This document shows positions 1 to 5,194 of a stretch of DNA of 6,220 bases, piece by piece (positions within the stretch are counted from its first letter, which is position 1; each line of letters starts with the position of its first letter). This stretch comes from Oscillospiraceae bacterium (GTDB lineage Bacteria > Bacillota > Clostridia > Oscillospirales > Oscillospiraceae): assembly GCA_031280325.1 (NCBI GenBank), contig JAITGW010000011.1, positions 1-6,220 of the forward strand, in the 5' to 3' direction. The translations under genes were made by a program, and so were the position numbers. The notes beneath the pieces are model-generated. The model did no database searches. It worked only from the letters and a program-made list of their open reading frames with translations, and was not told the origin of the DNA.

Positions 1-305
1 GATTCGGCATACAGCACAGTTCCGCGCGACGGGCGCAGGTATGAGACCGCGCATGACTGCCCCACTGTCGGCGGCGCGCCGCCGTCCTCAATCAGCGAAA
101 GGTTACTGTGTACCGCAAACGCTGAATCCGCAAGGGTGAACACCGCTCCGCCCTGGACGCCGCCCAGCGCGTTCCTGTGCTTCGGGGCGATTTCCATGCT
201 GCAAACCACGCGCTCATCCGAAACGCTGTCGATTTGGACGCCCGCAAGCGCCGCGAACGCGTCGGCGGAGAAAAAACGCCGGAAATCGTCCAGATTATAC
301 GTCAC
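1..305 (-). CDS. PaaI-type hotdog-fold thioesterase (3' end cut by window edge)
   Basis: Seen: reading the minus strand from a GTG at 305..303 gives 101 complete codons with no stop before the window edge. The protein begins VTYNLDDFRRFF and carries HRNALGG (residues 43-49), then QGGAVFTLADSAFAVHSN (51-68). Family knowledge: this matches the PaaI/hotdog thioesterase core (HxN..G..HGG....LxD.A), in which the conserved Asp (here D60) acts in acyl-CoA thioester hydrolysis. The usual HGG is QGG here, a variant I believe is common in such proteins. The start is the only plausible one: no ATG/GTG/TTG was seen in the frame just upstream. Only a weak, distant GAGG lies before it, and the GTG falls 2 bases after the upstream stop, so translational coupling to the URO-D-like gene is likely. 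Roughly the last quarter of the protein is missing. The acyl substrate cannot be told; a cytosolic acyl-CoA is expected. Confidence 0.8.
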   Translation of the reverse strand, partial: MTYNLDDFRRFFSADAFAALAGVQIDSVSDERVVCSMEIAPKHRNALGGVQGGAVFTLADSAFAVHSNLSLIEDGGAPPTVGQSCAVSYLRPSRGTVLYAE

Positions 306-307
306 GG

Positions 308-1402
308 CTATTTGCTGTACGCCTCGCGCGAGCGGATGTAAAGCTCCTCGCGGAACGCGGGAGTCAGGTATTTGGCGGCATAGAAGTTGTAAAAGCTCGG
401 TTTGTCGGCGCGGCAATACTTTTCGGCGTATTCGCGGGCATAGCGGCGCTGCTCCTCCTCCGGAAGCGCTTCAATTGAATCCGGCAGACCCTGCGGGAAG
501 GTCGCGATAAGGATCTTGTCGCCGTAATCGTCATATATCTTCTGCGAGTCGTTCATCAGCTGCGGCGCCCACGCGTCCCATCCGGCCGCAATCATGTTCG
601 GAACCTGCTGATAAATGTTGCCGCAGGAGTGCAGCTCACACAGCTTACCCTTCGAATGGAGAAAATCCGTCACGCGGCGCATGTACGGTACTACCATCTC
701 CTCGGCGACTGACGGAGAGAAGAAAGGCGCCTTCTGGCTGCCCCAGTCGTCGTGGATGAAGAATGCGTGAACCTCAGGATACGTCGCGACAACCTTGTCA
801 AAAATTCGGATATACAGGTCGGTAAGCTTATCGAAAAATTTATGGACATGCTCCTGCGAATCCTCGTCGAATATCGCCATAACGGCGTTTTCAAAGTCGA
901 GCATGGAGATCAGACGCTCAAACCAGCCGGTCTGGAACCACATCTGGTTGAACTTGTCCGGCTGGAGGAACGTGCCGTTGTTCTTCGCGGCGGAACCTGC
1001 CCAATCCCACTTTTCAATGTCCGGCCAGACAACCTTGTCATACCACTCCTCAATGTCGGACAAAAACGGCTTGCCCGGCCGAACCATGCTTCCGCCGACC
1101 TGGGCTATATATTCCCACTCAATGCCGAACATATCGGGATTAATGTCATGATCCTCAAACTTGCGCGGCTCTCCCCCTTCAAAACAGAACGCGCGGGCAA
1201 CGTTGTCCGGAATGATCGCGGGTGTGAAAATCTGGCCGTCAACCGCCTGAAGCATCTGCCACCAGGGCGCGCGCTTAAACGTCGCCACGCCGTGGTCGTG
1301 GCGGTTAATCGGATAATTAAACTCCTGCACGGTAATGCCGCGCCCGATCTGTACGTCACGCGTCTCAAGCTCCTTGGGATCAAACTTCTTGATATTGGAC
1401 AT
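308..1402 (-). CDS. Uroporphyrinogen decarboxylase (URO-D) family protein, methyltransferase-like
   Basis: A 364-residue cytosolic protein beginning MSNIKKFDPKELETRD. Seen: an aromatic-rich N-terminal half, HDDWGSQ at residues 217-223, LCELHSCGN at 254-262 and a further Cys at 330. Family knowledge: HDDWG and HxCGN are hallmarks of the URO-D superfamily branch that includes the MtaA/MtbA/CmuA-type methyltransferases, where His-X-Cys plus a distal Cys bind the zinc that activates a thiol methyl acceptor. H258, C260 and C330 are candidate ligands (inference; C330 is less sure). True HemE is unlikely because of these Cys motifs and because no haem genes are nearby. The start at 1402..1400 is chosen because GGAGG lies 8 bases upstream. 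The open frame runs on to an ATG at 1507, but the gene's own promoter -10 lies inside that stretch. It is the first gene of an operon with the thioesterase. The methyl donor and acceptor are unknown, and no corrinoid protein gene is visible. Confidence 0.82.
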   Translation of the reverse strand: MSNIKKFDPKELETRDVQIGRGITVQEFNYPINRHDHGVATFKRAPWWQMLQAVDGQIFTPAIIPDNVARAFCFEGGEPRKFEDHDINPDMFGIEWEYIAQVGGSMVRPGKPFLSDIEEWYDKVVWPDIEKWDWAGSAAKNNGTFLQPDKFNQMWFQTGWFERLISMLDFENAVMAIFDEDSQEHVHKFFDKLTDLYIRIFDKVVATYPEVHAFFIHDDWGSQKAPFFSPSVAEEMVVPYMRRVTDFLHSKGKLCELHSCGNIYQQVPNMIAAGWDAWAPQLMNDSQKIYDDYGDKILIATFPQGLPDSIEALPEEEQRRYAREYAEKYCRADKPSFYNFYAAKYLTPAFREELYIRSREAYSK

Positions 1403-1408
1403 CTCTTT

Positions 1409-1416
1409 GTCCTCCA
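1409..1416 (-). promoter_or_regulatory. Ribosome binding site that decides the URO-D-like start
   Basis: On the minus strand GGAGG (positions 1415..1411) lies 8 bases before the ATG at 1402..1400. No comparable site precedes the ATG at 1507, so the shorter 364-residue reading is preferred. Confidence 0.7.
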
Positions 1417-1457
1417 TTTTATGTGCGATTTTAGTTGTAAGCGTCACAAACGAAAGT

Positions 1458-1486
1458 ATTATACAATACACGGCGGTAAAAATAAA
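1458..1486 (-). promoter_or_regulatory. Sigma-A type promoter of the URO-D-like/thioesterase operon
   Basis: The minus strand carries a perfect -10 box TATAAT at 1463..1458, directly preceded by TG. Seventeen bases upstream is a weak -35, TTTATT, at 1486..1481. Transcription would start near 1451, giving a leader of about 50 nt before the ATG at 1402. The weak -35 sits within an AT-rich inverted repeat (AAAAATA at 1478-1484, TATTTTT at 1490-1496), which could be an operator, so an activator- or repressor-controlled promoter is possible. The -10 is certain as a sequence; its function is inferred. Confidence 0.6.
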
Positions 1487-1496
1487 GAATATTTTT
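1478..1496. repeat. AT-rich inverted repeat over the URO-D-like promoter -35
   Basis: AAAAATA and TATTTTT form a perfect 7-bp dyad separated by AAGAA. It covers the -35 region of the minus-strand promoter. It may be an operator, but an A/T dyad in AT-rich DNA can easily arise by chance. Confidence 0.3.
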
Positions 1497-1547
1497 TGCG
1501 TTTTCATATGCTAATGTTGTAGAATCCGACTGAAAACTTTATTCATT

Positions 1548-1581
1548 ATTTGCTGTCCGAAAATAAAACCTAAAAGCAAAT
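1548..1581. repeat. Spaced inverted repeat upstream of the ABC-F promoter
   Basis: ATTTGCT at 1548-1554 and AGCAAAT at 1575-1581 are perfect 7-bp inverted arms 20 bp apart, ending just upstream of the ABC-F gene's -35. A bound dimeric regulator is possible, but chance is a fair alternative in this AT-rich gap. Confidence 0.25.
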
Positions 1582-1582
1582 C

Positions 1583-1611
1583 TTGTTTTCACAAACAAAA
1601 AATGCTATAAT
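1583..1611 (+). promoter_or_regulatory. Sigma-A type promoter of the ABC-F gene (extended -10)
   Basis: The -35 TTGTTT at 1583-1588 and the perfect -10 TATAAT at 1606-1611 are separated by 17 bp. The -10 is preceded by TGC, making an extended -10 element. Transcription should start near 1618, leaving a leader of only about 20 nt. The -35 is also the left arm of a 6-bp dyad (TTGTTT, 4-base gap, AAACAA at 1593-1598), so an operator may overlap it. The short leader leaves no room for the leader-peptide attenuators that control many ABC-F antibiotic-resistance genes. Confidence 0.75.
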
Positions 1612-1626
1612 ACGCGCAACAGGACG

Positions 1627-1632
1627 AAGAGG
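1627..1632 (+). promoter_or_regulatory. Ribosome binding site of the ABC-F gene
   Basis: AAGAGG lies 8 bases before the ATG at 1641, supporting that start. Confidence 0.65.
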
Positions 1633-1640
1633 TATTATAA

Positions 1641-3428
1641 ATGGCGGTAATATCGGTGCAAAACGCCGTCAAGGCGTTTGAAGCTGACAAGAATATTCTG
1701 AACGGGCTTACCTTTGAGATTAACGAGGGCGAGCGCGTCGGACTTCTCGGCAAAAACGGCGCGGGAAAGACAACCCTTTTCCGCGCGATAGTCGGCGAGT
1801 GCGAGCTTGACAGCGGGAGAATTGTAATACCTCCCGGCAAAAAAATCGGACTTATCTCTCAGATCCCCGCATATCCCGCGGACTTCACCGCCGAGGATGT
1901 CCTAATGCAGGCGCAGTCCGGCGCGTTTATGGTTCGCGCCCGCATGGAGGAGCTCGAACGGGAGATGGAACTCGGCGCCGGCGGCGCGCCGCTTTCCGAA
2001 TACGGCCGACTTGCGGCGGAATATGAGCGTCTCGACGGATACACGCTTGACTTTCGGCGCAATCAGGTCGCTGGAGGACTTAAAATTCCCGCGCGCCAGC
2101 GGGAGCAGCTTTTCGACACCCTGTCCGGAGGAGAAAAAACGCGCGTCAATCTCGCGCGGCTCATCTTAGAGGACACTGATATACTCCTGCTTGACGAGCC
2201 GACAAACCACCTTGACATGCGCGCCGTAGAGTGGCTTGAGGAGTACCTCACCCGCTTCCGCGGAACAGTCCTCACAATCAGCCACGACAGATATTTTCTC
2301 GACCGCGCCGTTACTCGGACAATCGAGCTTGTCTCGGGCAGGGCTGAGCTTTACGGCGGCGGATACAGCTATTACATAGTTGAAAAACAGCGCCGGCACG
2401 AGGAACAGCTGAAGCGATATGAGCGGGAACAGGCGGAGGCGAAACGCCTTCAGGCGACGGCGGATCGTCTCATGCAGTGGGGCACGCTTGACAAGGGCAG
2501 CGATGCGCTGGTAAAAAAAGCGCGCGCAATCGAAACGCGCATAGAGCGCATCACAAAAACCGACCGCCCAATTTCGGAGCGCAAAATCAAGGCGCGCTTC
2601 GGAGAGCGCGAATTCAAGGCTGATGAAGCGCTTGTGCTGAAAGGCTTATCCAAATCTTTTGACGGACGGACGCTCTTTTCCGACGTGACCGCAAAGGTCA
2701 GCGGCGGGGAGCGTATCGCGCTCCTCGGCGACAACGGCGCGGGCAAATCCACTCTGCTGTCGATCATCATGGGCGCACTCCGCCCCGATTCCGGCTACGC
2801 GCGTATGGGACCCTCCGTGCGATACGCGTTTTTGCCGCAGCTTGTAAAGTTCGACCACCCATACCGCTCCGCGCTTGACACTGTTATCGCCGAGCTTGAC
2901 TGTTCGCCGCAGACTGCGCGCAATCGTCTCGGCGCGTTCAAATTCCCCGGGGAAGACGCGTTCAAGACCGTCTCCGACATGTCCGGCGGTGAAAAGAGCC
3001 GTCTGCGCCTGTGCATACTCATGGAGACGGATGTTAGTCTCCTGATCCTCGACGAGCCGACGAATCACCTTGATCTGCCAAGCCGCGAATGGATTGAAGA
3101 AGCCCTGCGGGAGTATGAGGGAGGACTTTTGTTCGTCTCCCACGACAGATATTTCACGGATGAGTTCGCCACACGCGTGTGGGAGCTGGAGAACGGGTGT
3201 TTTACAGACTATGACTGCACTTATGCGCAGTACCGCGCGCGCAAGCTGTCTGCGCATAAGCCCGCGCCGCAATTAAATCGAGACAGTCAGAAGCATGAAA
3301 AAAACAGCGGCAAACGCCTCGGAATACTCAAAAGCTCGCCGAACGGCTGGAGCGCGATATCTCGCAGCTTGAGACGGAAATTGCCCGTCTCACACTCGAC
3401 CGAGAGGCGTATGCGACAGATTTTGTAA
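1641..3428 (+). CDS. ABC-F family ATPase (ribosome-associated), C-terminus frameshifted
   Basis: Seen: two ABC ATPase domains in one chain and no membrane segment. Domain 1 has Walker A GKNGAGKTT (residues 37-45), signature LSGGE (161-165), DEPTNHLD (185-192) and SHDRYF (214-219). Domain 2 has GDNGAGKST (363-371), MSGGE (447-451), DEPTNHLD (471-478) and SHDRYF (500-505). A charged helical linker between them, about 245-320, matches the P-site tRNA interaction motif region. Family knowledge: ABC-F proteins bind the ribosomal E site and act on stalled ribosomes or protect against antibiotics. The very short leader and housekeeping setting favour a translation factor over a resistance protein (inference). 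After residue 553 the frame as given reads 42 basic, unfamiliar residues to a stop at 3426-3428. The true family-like tail lies in the -1 frame from 3299 to 3511. With that correction the protein is 623 residues, normal for the family. The subfamily is not assigned. Confidence 0.92.
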   Translation: MAVISVQNAVKAFEADKNILNGLTFEINEGERVGLLGKNGAGKTTLFRAIVGECELDSGRIVIPPGKKIGLISQIPAYPADFTAEDVLMQAQSGAFMVRARMEELEREMELGAGGAPLSEYGRLAAEYERLDGYTLDFRRNQVAGGLKIPARQREQLFDTLSGGEKTRVNLARLILEDTDILLLDEPTNHLDMRAVEWLEEYLTRFRGTVLTISHDRYFLDRAVTRTIELVSGRAELYGGGYSYYIVEKQRRHEEQLKRYEREQAEAKRLQATADRLMQWGTLDKGSDALVKKARAIETRIERITKTDRPISERKIKARFGEREFKADEALVLKGLSKSFDGRTLFSDVTAKVSGGERIALLGDNGAGKSTLLSIIMGALRPDSGYARMGPSVRYAFLPQLVKFDHPYRSALDTVIAELDCSPQTARNRLGAFKFPGEDAFKTVSDMSGGEKSRLRLCILMETDVSLLILDEPTNHLDLPSREWIEEALREYEGGLLFVSHDRYFTDEFATRVWELENGCFTDYDCTYAQYRARKLSAHKPAPQLNRDSQKHEKNSGKRLGILKSSPNGWSAISRSLRRKLPVSHSTERRMRQIL

Positions 3429-3511
3429 AGCTGATGGAACTTGACGCGCTCGGAGCGCGGCTCGGCGCGGCGCTGGAGGAAAAAATTGAGCAGTGGATCG
3501 AGCTTGCGTGA
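3299..3511 (+). other. Displaced C-terminal region of the ABC-F protein (-1 frame) after an A7 slippery site
   Basis: The -1 frame is open from just after a TGA at 3296-3298 to a TGA at 3509-3511. It encodes a charged, heptad-like segment including KLAERLERDISQLETEIARL, then a run ending in EEKIEQWIELA. This is the kind of C-terminal coiled coil that closes many ABC-F proteins. The shift point coincides with A7 at 3298-3304, set in frame as GAA AAA AAC, so 3299-3305 is the slippery heptamer A AAA AAC. Slipping by -1 there, or an eighth A, gives the same 623-residue length. Possible causes are a homopolymer error, a real 1-base deletion, phase variation, or programmed frameshifting. I saw no strong stimulatory hairpin at the usual spacing, nor an upstream Shine-Dalgarno-like stimulator. 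Confidence 0.85.
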
Positions 3512-3530
3512 ATGTACGCTCCGCCGGGCG

Positions 3531-3558
3531 AAAAAAACTCCCGTCAGCGCCGTGCGGG
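3531..3558 (-). terminator. Probable intrinsic terminator of tadA
   Basis: On the minus strand, CCCGCA pairs with TG-A-CGGG (a 6-bp GC-rich stem with one bulged base, loop CGGCGC, 3558..3540). The bases AG follow, then seven T residues (3537..3531). It lies about 50 bases past the tadA stop, as expected for an intrinsic terminator. The stem is short, so the strength is uncertain. Confidence 0.55.
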
Positions 3559-3561
3559 CGC

Positions 3562-3588
3562 GTTCCAAGCCTCTTTAGGCTGCGGAAC
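3562..3588. repeat. Hairpin between the convergent ABC-F and tadA genes
   Basis: GTTCC (3562-3566) pairs with GGAAC (3584-3588), and inside it AGCCT (3568-3572) pairs with AGGCT (3577-3581) around the loop CTTT. This gives a 10-bp stem with a small internal loop. No T run follows directly on either strand; on the plus strand TCTTTTC comes about 13 bases later. It may help end transcription of the ABC-F gene or stabilise 3' ends. Confidence 0.45.
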
Positions 3589-3605
3589 GGAGAAAACGCG
3601 TCTTT

Positions 3606-4058
3606 TCACTCTGCGTTTCTGATCCCCTTGAAAAATTCCTCCAGAATCACGGCGCACTCGCTCTCTAAAATCCCGCCAAACACCGCCGTCGGCGCTTCGT
3701 ATTCCACAAAGAGGTTTATGACGCTGCCGGACGCCCCGGTGTGCGGCTCTTTTGCGCCGTAAATCACGCGGCTGATCCGTGAATTTATGATCGCGCCGGC
3801 GCACATCGCGCACGGCTCAAGCGTCACGTACAGCGCGCAGCCCTCCAGTCTCCATGCGCCCAGCGCCGCGCATGCCCTCTCTATCGCGGTGATTTCAGCG
3901 TGAGCCGTGGCGGAGTTCTCCTTTTCCCGGCCGTTATATCCCTCGCCGATAATCTCCCCGTGCGCACTGACTACGACGCAGCCGACGGGAACGTCGCCGT
4001 TTTCCGCCGCCGCCGCCGCAAGCTCAAGCGCGCGGCGCATGTATTTCTCGTCGTTCAT
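3606..4058 (-). CDS. tadA: tRNA(Arg) adenosine-34 deaminase TadA
   Basis: A 150-residue zinc-dependent deaminase that converts A34 to inosine in the anticodon of tRNA-Arg(ACG), allowing one tRNA to read several CGN codons. Seen: HAE at residues 53-55 (zinc ligand H53, catalytic proton shuttle E55) and PCAMC at 82-86 (zinc ligands C83 and C86), then GAKEPHTGASGSVINLF (101-117), which matches the TadA signature GAxDPKxGAxGSxxNLL. Length and motif order fit bacterial TadA rather than cytidine or guanine deaminases. The ATG at 4058..4056 is chosen because GGAGG lies 5 bases upstream (4068..4064). The open frame continues further upstream, but that stretch overlaps the divergent CBS gene and looks unlike protein. 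It converges on the ABC-F gene and ends at a probable terminator. Confidence 0.95.
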   Translation of the reverse strand: MNDEKYMRRALELAAAAAENGDVPVGCVVVSAHGEIIGEGYNGREKENSATAHAEITAIERACAALGAWRLEGCALYVTLEPCAMCAGAIINSRISRVIYGAKEPHTGASGSVINLFVEYEAPTAVFGGILESECAVILEEFFKGIRNAE

Positions 4059-4131
4059 GACATCCTCCGGAATGTATAAATTTCCCTCCGAATGCCAAAA
4101 ATATAAGAAAACGGCACAGGAGGTAAAATCA
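4059..4131. promoter_or_regulatory. Divergent control region between tadA and the CBS-domain gene
   Basis: This 73-bp gap is AT-richer than the flanking genes and must hold both 5' ends. It contains TATAAA (4075-4080, preceded by TG) and TATAAG (4102-4107) on the plus strand, and TATACA on the minus strand overlapping the first of these. No good -35 could be placed for any of them. The promoter calls are weak. Confidence 0.3.
4118..4124 (+). promoter_or_regulatory. Strong ribosome binding site of the CBS-domain gene
   Basis: AGGAGGT lies 7 bases before the ATG at 4132. This near-perfect Shine-Dalgarno fixes the start well downstream of the ATG at 3907 in the same open frame. Confidence 0.85.
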
Positions 4132-4560
4132 ATGCTTGTATCAGAGCTCATGACCAATTCAGTCGTCTCCGTCTCCCCGGACGACACCGCGCAAACCGCG
4201 GCATATTTGCTTTCACGGCACAACATCGGTTCACTGCCCGTCTGTTCTGACGGCAGCGCGCTTCGCGGAATCGTAACCGACCGGGATATTGTCCTGCGCT
4301 GCGTGGCGGCAGAGCTTGACCCGGCGCAAACCCTCGTCAAGGAAATTATGACGCGCTCGCCTCTTGCAATTTCGCCGGCGGACGATGTGCGCGACGCGGC
4401 GCGCTGTATGGCCGCAAGGCAGGTTCGGCGCACACCCGTGACCGAAGGGCACCGCGTTGTCGGAATGCTGTCTCTCGGCGACTTATCCCGCACGCGCTCG
4501 TATGATATGGAAACATCCCGCGCGCTCGCTGAAATTTCCGACTACGTGCGGCGGATTTGA
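4132..4560 (+). CDS. Two-CBS-domain protein
   Basis: A 142-residue cytosolic protein made almost wholly of one Bateman module. CBS1 (about residues 1-60) begins VSELMTNSVVSVSPDD and ends in GIVTDRDI (46-53). CBS2 (about 65-122) begins VKEIMTRSPLAISPADD and ends in GMLSLGDL (111-118). Family knowledge: the TDRD turn contributes to adenine-nucleotide binding in many CBS pairs, and stand-alone CBS proteins of this size (Hrp1 and YhcV-like) are thought to sense energy status or stress. The exact ligand and partner are unknown. The start rests on a very strong AGGAGGT site. It is transcribed divergently from tadA with only 73 bp between starts, and it faces ruvX. CBS2 has a Ser-Leu-Gly in place of the TxR motif, so nucleotide binding may be asymmetric (inference). 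Confidence 0.9.
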   Translation: MLVSELMTNSVVSVSPDDTAQTAAYLLSRHNIGSLPVCSDGSALRGIVTDRDIVLRCVAAELDPAQTLVKEIMTRSPLAISPADDVRDAARCMAARQVRRTPVTEGHRVVGMLSLGDLSRTRSYDMETSRALAEISDYVRRI

Positions 4561-4679
4561 TAGCCGGGCGTTTTGCGGTTCGGGAAATTTATTGCCGCTA
4601 TCTGCATGGCTTTAATGCAATATGCCGTGTACTCCGCTGTATTTTCAAATATTTCCCCGCGCGTAGCGAGCGTCATAAT
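4561..4679. other. Convergent gap between the CBS gene and ruvX with no clear feature
   Basis: The 119 bp between two facing gene ends holds no reading frame that looks like protein. TGCAT and ATGCA make a 5-bp dyad around 4604-4620, but no T tract follows. I found no convincing terminator for either gene. Confidence 0.4.
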
Positions 4680-5090
4680 CTATTTGATTGAATTCAAGTA
4701 CCCCTCAAGGATCAAGCTCGCCGCAACGGCGTCAACGCTTTGCTTGCGCTTTTCTCCGCGGCGGTTCGCCTCGGAGAGAATTCTGTGCGCGTCCACCGTC
4801 GTGCGCCGCTCGTCCCAAAGCCGCACGTCACAGTCCGTCTCCGCACGCAGGGCCTCTGCAAGCCCCGCCGATTTTTCGGCGCGCGAGCCAAACGTTCCAT
4901 CCATATTGCGCGGAGAGCCGACGACGATCGTTCCAACGCCGCGTGAGCGCGCCTCTGCGGCAATAAGCTCGACAAGCCGCGCGGCAACGCTCTGCGTCAC
5001 TGTCCATGCCTGTCCGACGATTGAATTCGTCAAATCGCTCACGGCAATGCCCGTGCGCCGGTCGCCATAGTCCACGGCCATGATCCTCAT
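4680..5090 (-). CDS. ruvX: Putative pre-16S rRNA nuclease / Holliday junction resolvase-like RuvX (YqgF)
   Basis: A 136-residue RNase H-fold protein of normal family length. Seen: MRIMAVDYGDRRTGIAVSD at the N-terminus (metal-binding D7), VVGSPRNMDGT (57-66 region), WDERRTTVDA (92-101, acidic E94) and SVDAVAASLILEGYL (118-132, D120). These match the three acidic motifs of YqgF/RuvX. Family knowledge: the family was named as a Holliday junction resolvase but is implicated in 16S rRNA 5' end maturation, with links to transcription antitermination. The ATG at 5090..5088 follows AAGGGGAT at 8 bases, and starting at MR matches family members; the ATG three codons on is less likely. The gene lies about 104 bp after the araC-type gene on the same strand, with a probable terminator between, so it likely has its own promoter or relies on read-through. 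Confidence 0.93.
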   Translation of the reverse strand: MRIMAVDYGDRRTGIAVSDLTNSIVGQAWTVTQSVAARLVELIAAEARSRGVGTIVVGSPRNMDGTFGSRAEKSAGLAEALRAETDCDVRLWDERRTTVDAHRILSEANRRGEKRKQSVDAVAASLILEGYLNSIK

Positions 5091-5127
5091 GTTTTTATCC
5101 CCTTTTCAGCCAAAAGATATGCCGACG

Positions 5128-5158
5128 AAAAGCGGGAAGATTGCTTGCTCCCCGCTTT
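5128..5158 (-). terminator. Probable terminator hairpin after the PocR/AraC gene
   Basis: On the minus strand AAAGCGGG (5158..5151) pairs perfectly with CCCGCTTT (5136..5129), extended by a G-T and an A-T pair, with a loop of about ten bases. The tail is only TTTT then C, so termination may be partial. The 3' arm can also pair with a third segment upstream (5184..5176). Confidence 0.5.
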
Positions 5159-5184
5159 CCGCCCGGCGTTTTTTCTCTTCCCGC
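5132..5184. repeat. Nine-base inverted repeat competing with the terminator stem
   Basis: GCGGGAAGA at 5132-5140 and TCTTCCCGC at 5176-5184 are perfect 9-bp inverted arms. The 5132-5140 arm is shared with the shorter-range hairpin (5129-5136 with 5151-5158), so the two folds are mutually exclusive. In the minus transcript both place TTTT after the shared 3' arm. Confidence 0.4.
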
Positions 5185-5194
5185 GCGCAATGTC

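Noticed and set aside
69..84. A perfect 16-base GC palindrome, CGGCGGCGCGCCGCCG
   Set aside because: It lies inside the thioesterase coding region (DGGAPPT) and is explained by GC-rich Gly/Ala/Pro codons; no sign of function.
752..1522. A 256-codon open frame on the plus strand opposite the URO-D-like gene
   Set aside because: It is antisense to a well-supported gene, has no recognisable motif and no ribosome binding site. Long shadow frames are common in GC-rich DNA.
2646..3272. A 208-codon minus-strand open frame within the ABC-F gene
   Set aside because: It lies opposite the second ATPase domain, whose motifs are clear; the antisense product is low in recognisable structure.
3295..3310. 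ATGAAAAAAACAGCGG, which looks like a gene start after the ABC-F frame
   Set aside because: The frame from this ATG stops after about 23 codons, and no ribosome binding site precedes it.
3512..3605. A possible small gene starting at ATG 3512
   Set aside because: The frame has no family features and runs into the antisense of tadA; hairpins better explain the region.
3907..4131. A 75-codon upstream extension of the CBS-domain gene
   Set aside because: It is antisense to tadA, and AGGAGGT directly precedes the ATG at 4132.
4059..4493. A 145-codon upstream extension of tadA
   Set aside because: It overlaps the divergent CBS gene, looks unlike protein, and a GGAGG site fits the ATG at 4058.
4573..5070. 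A 165-codon plus-strand open frame across ruvX
   Set aside because: It is the shadow of ruvX, whose catalytic motifs read cleanly on the minus strand, and the protein is Ser/Arg/Ala-rich without motifs.
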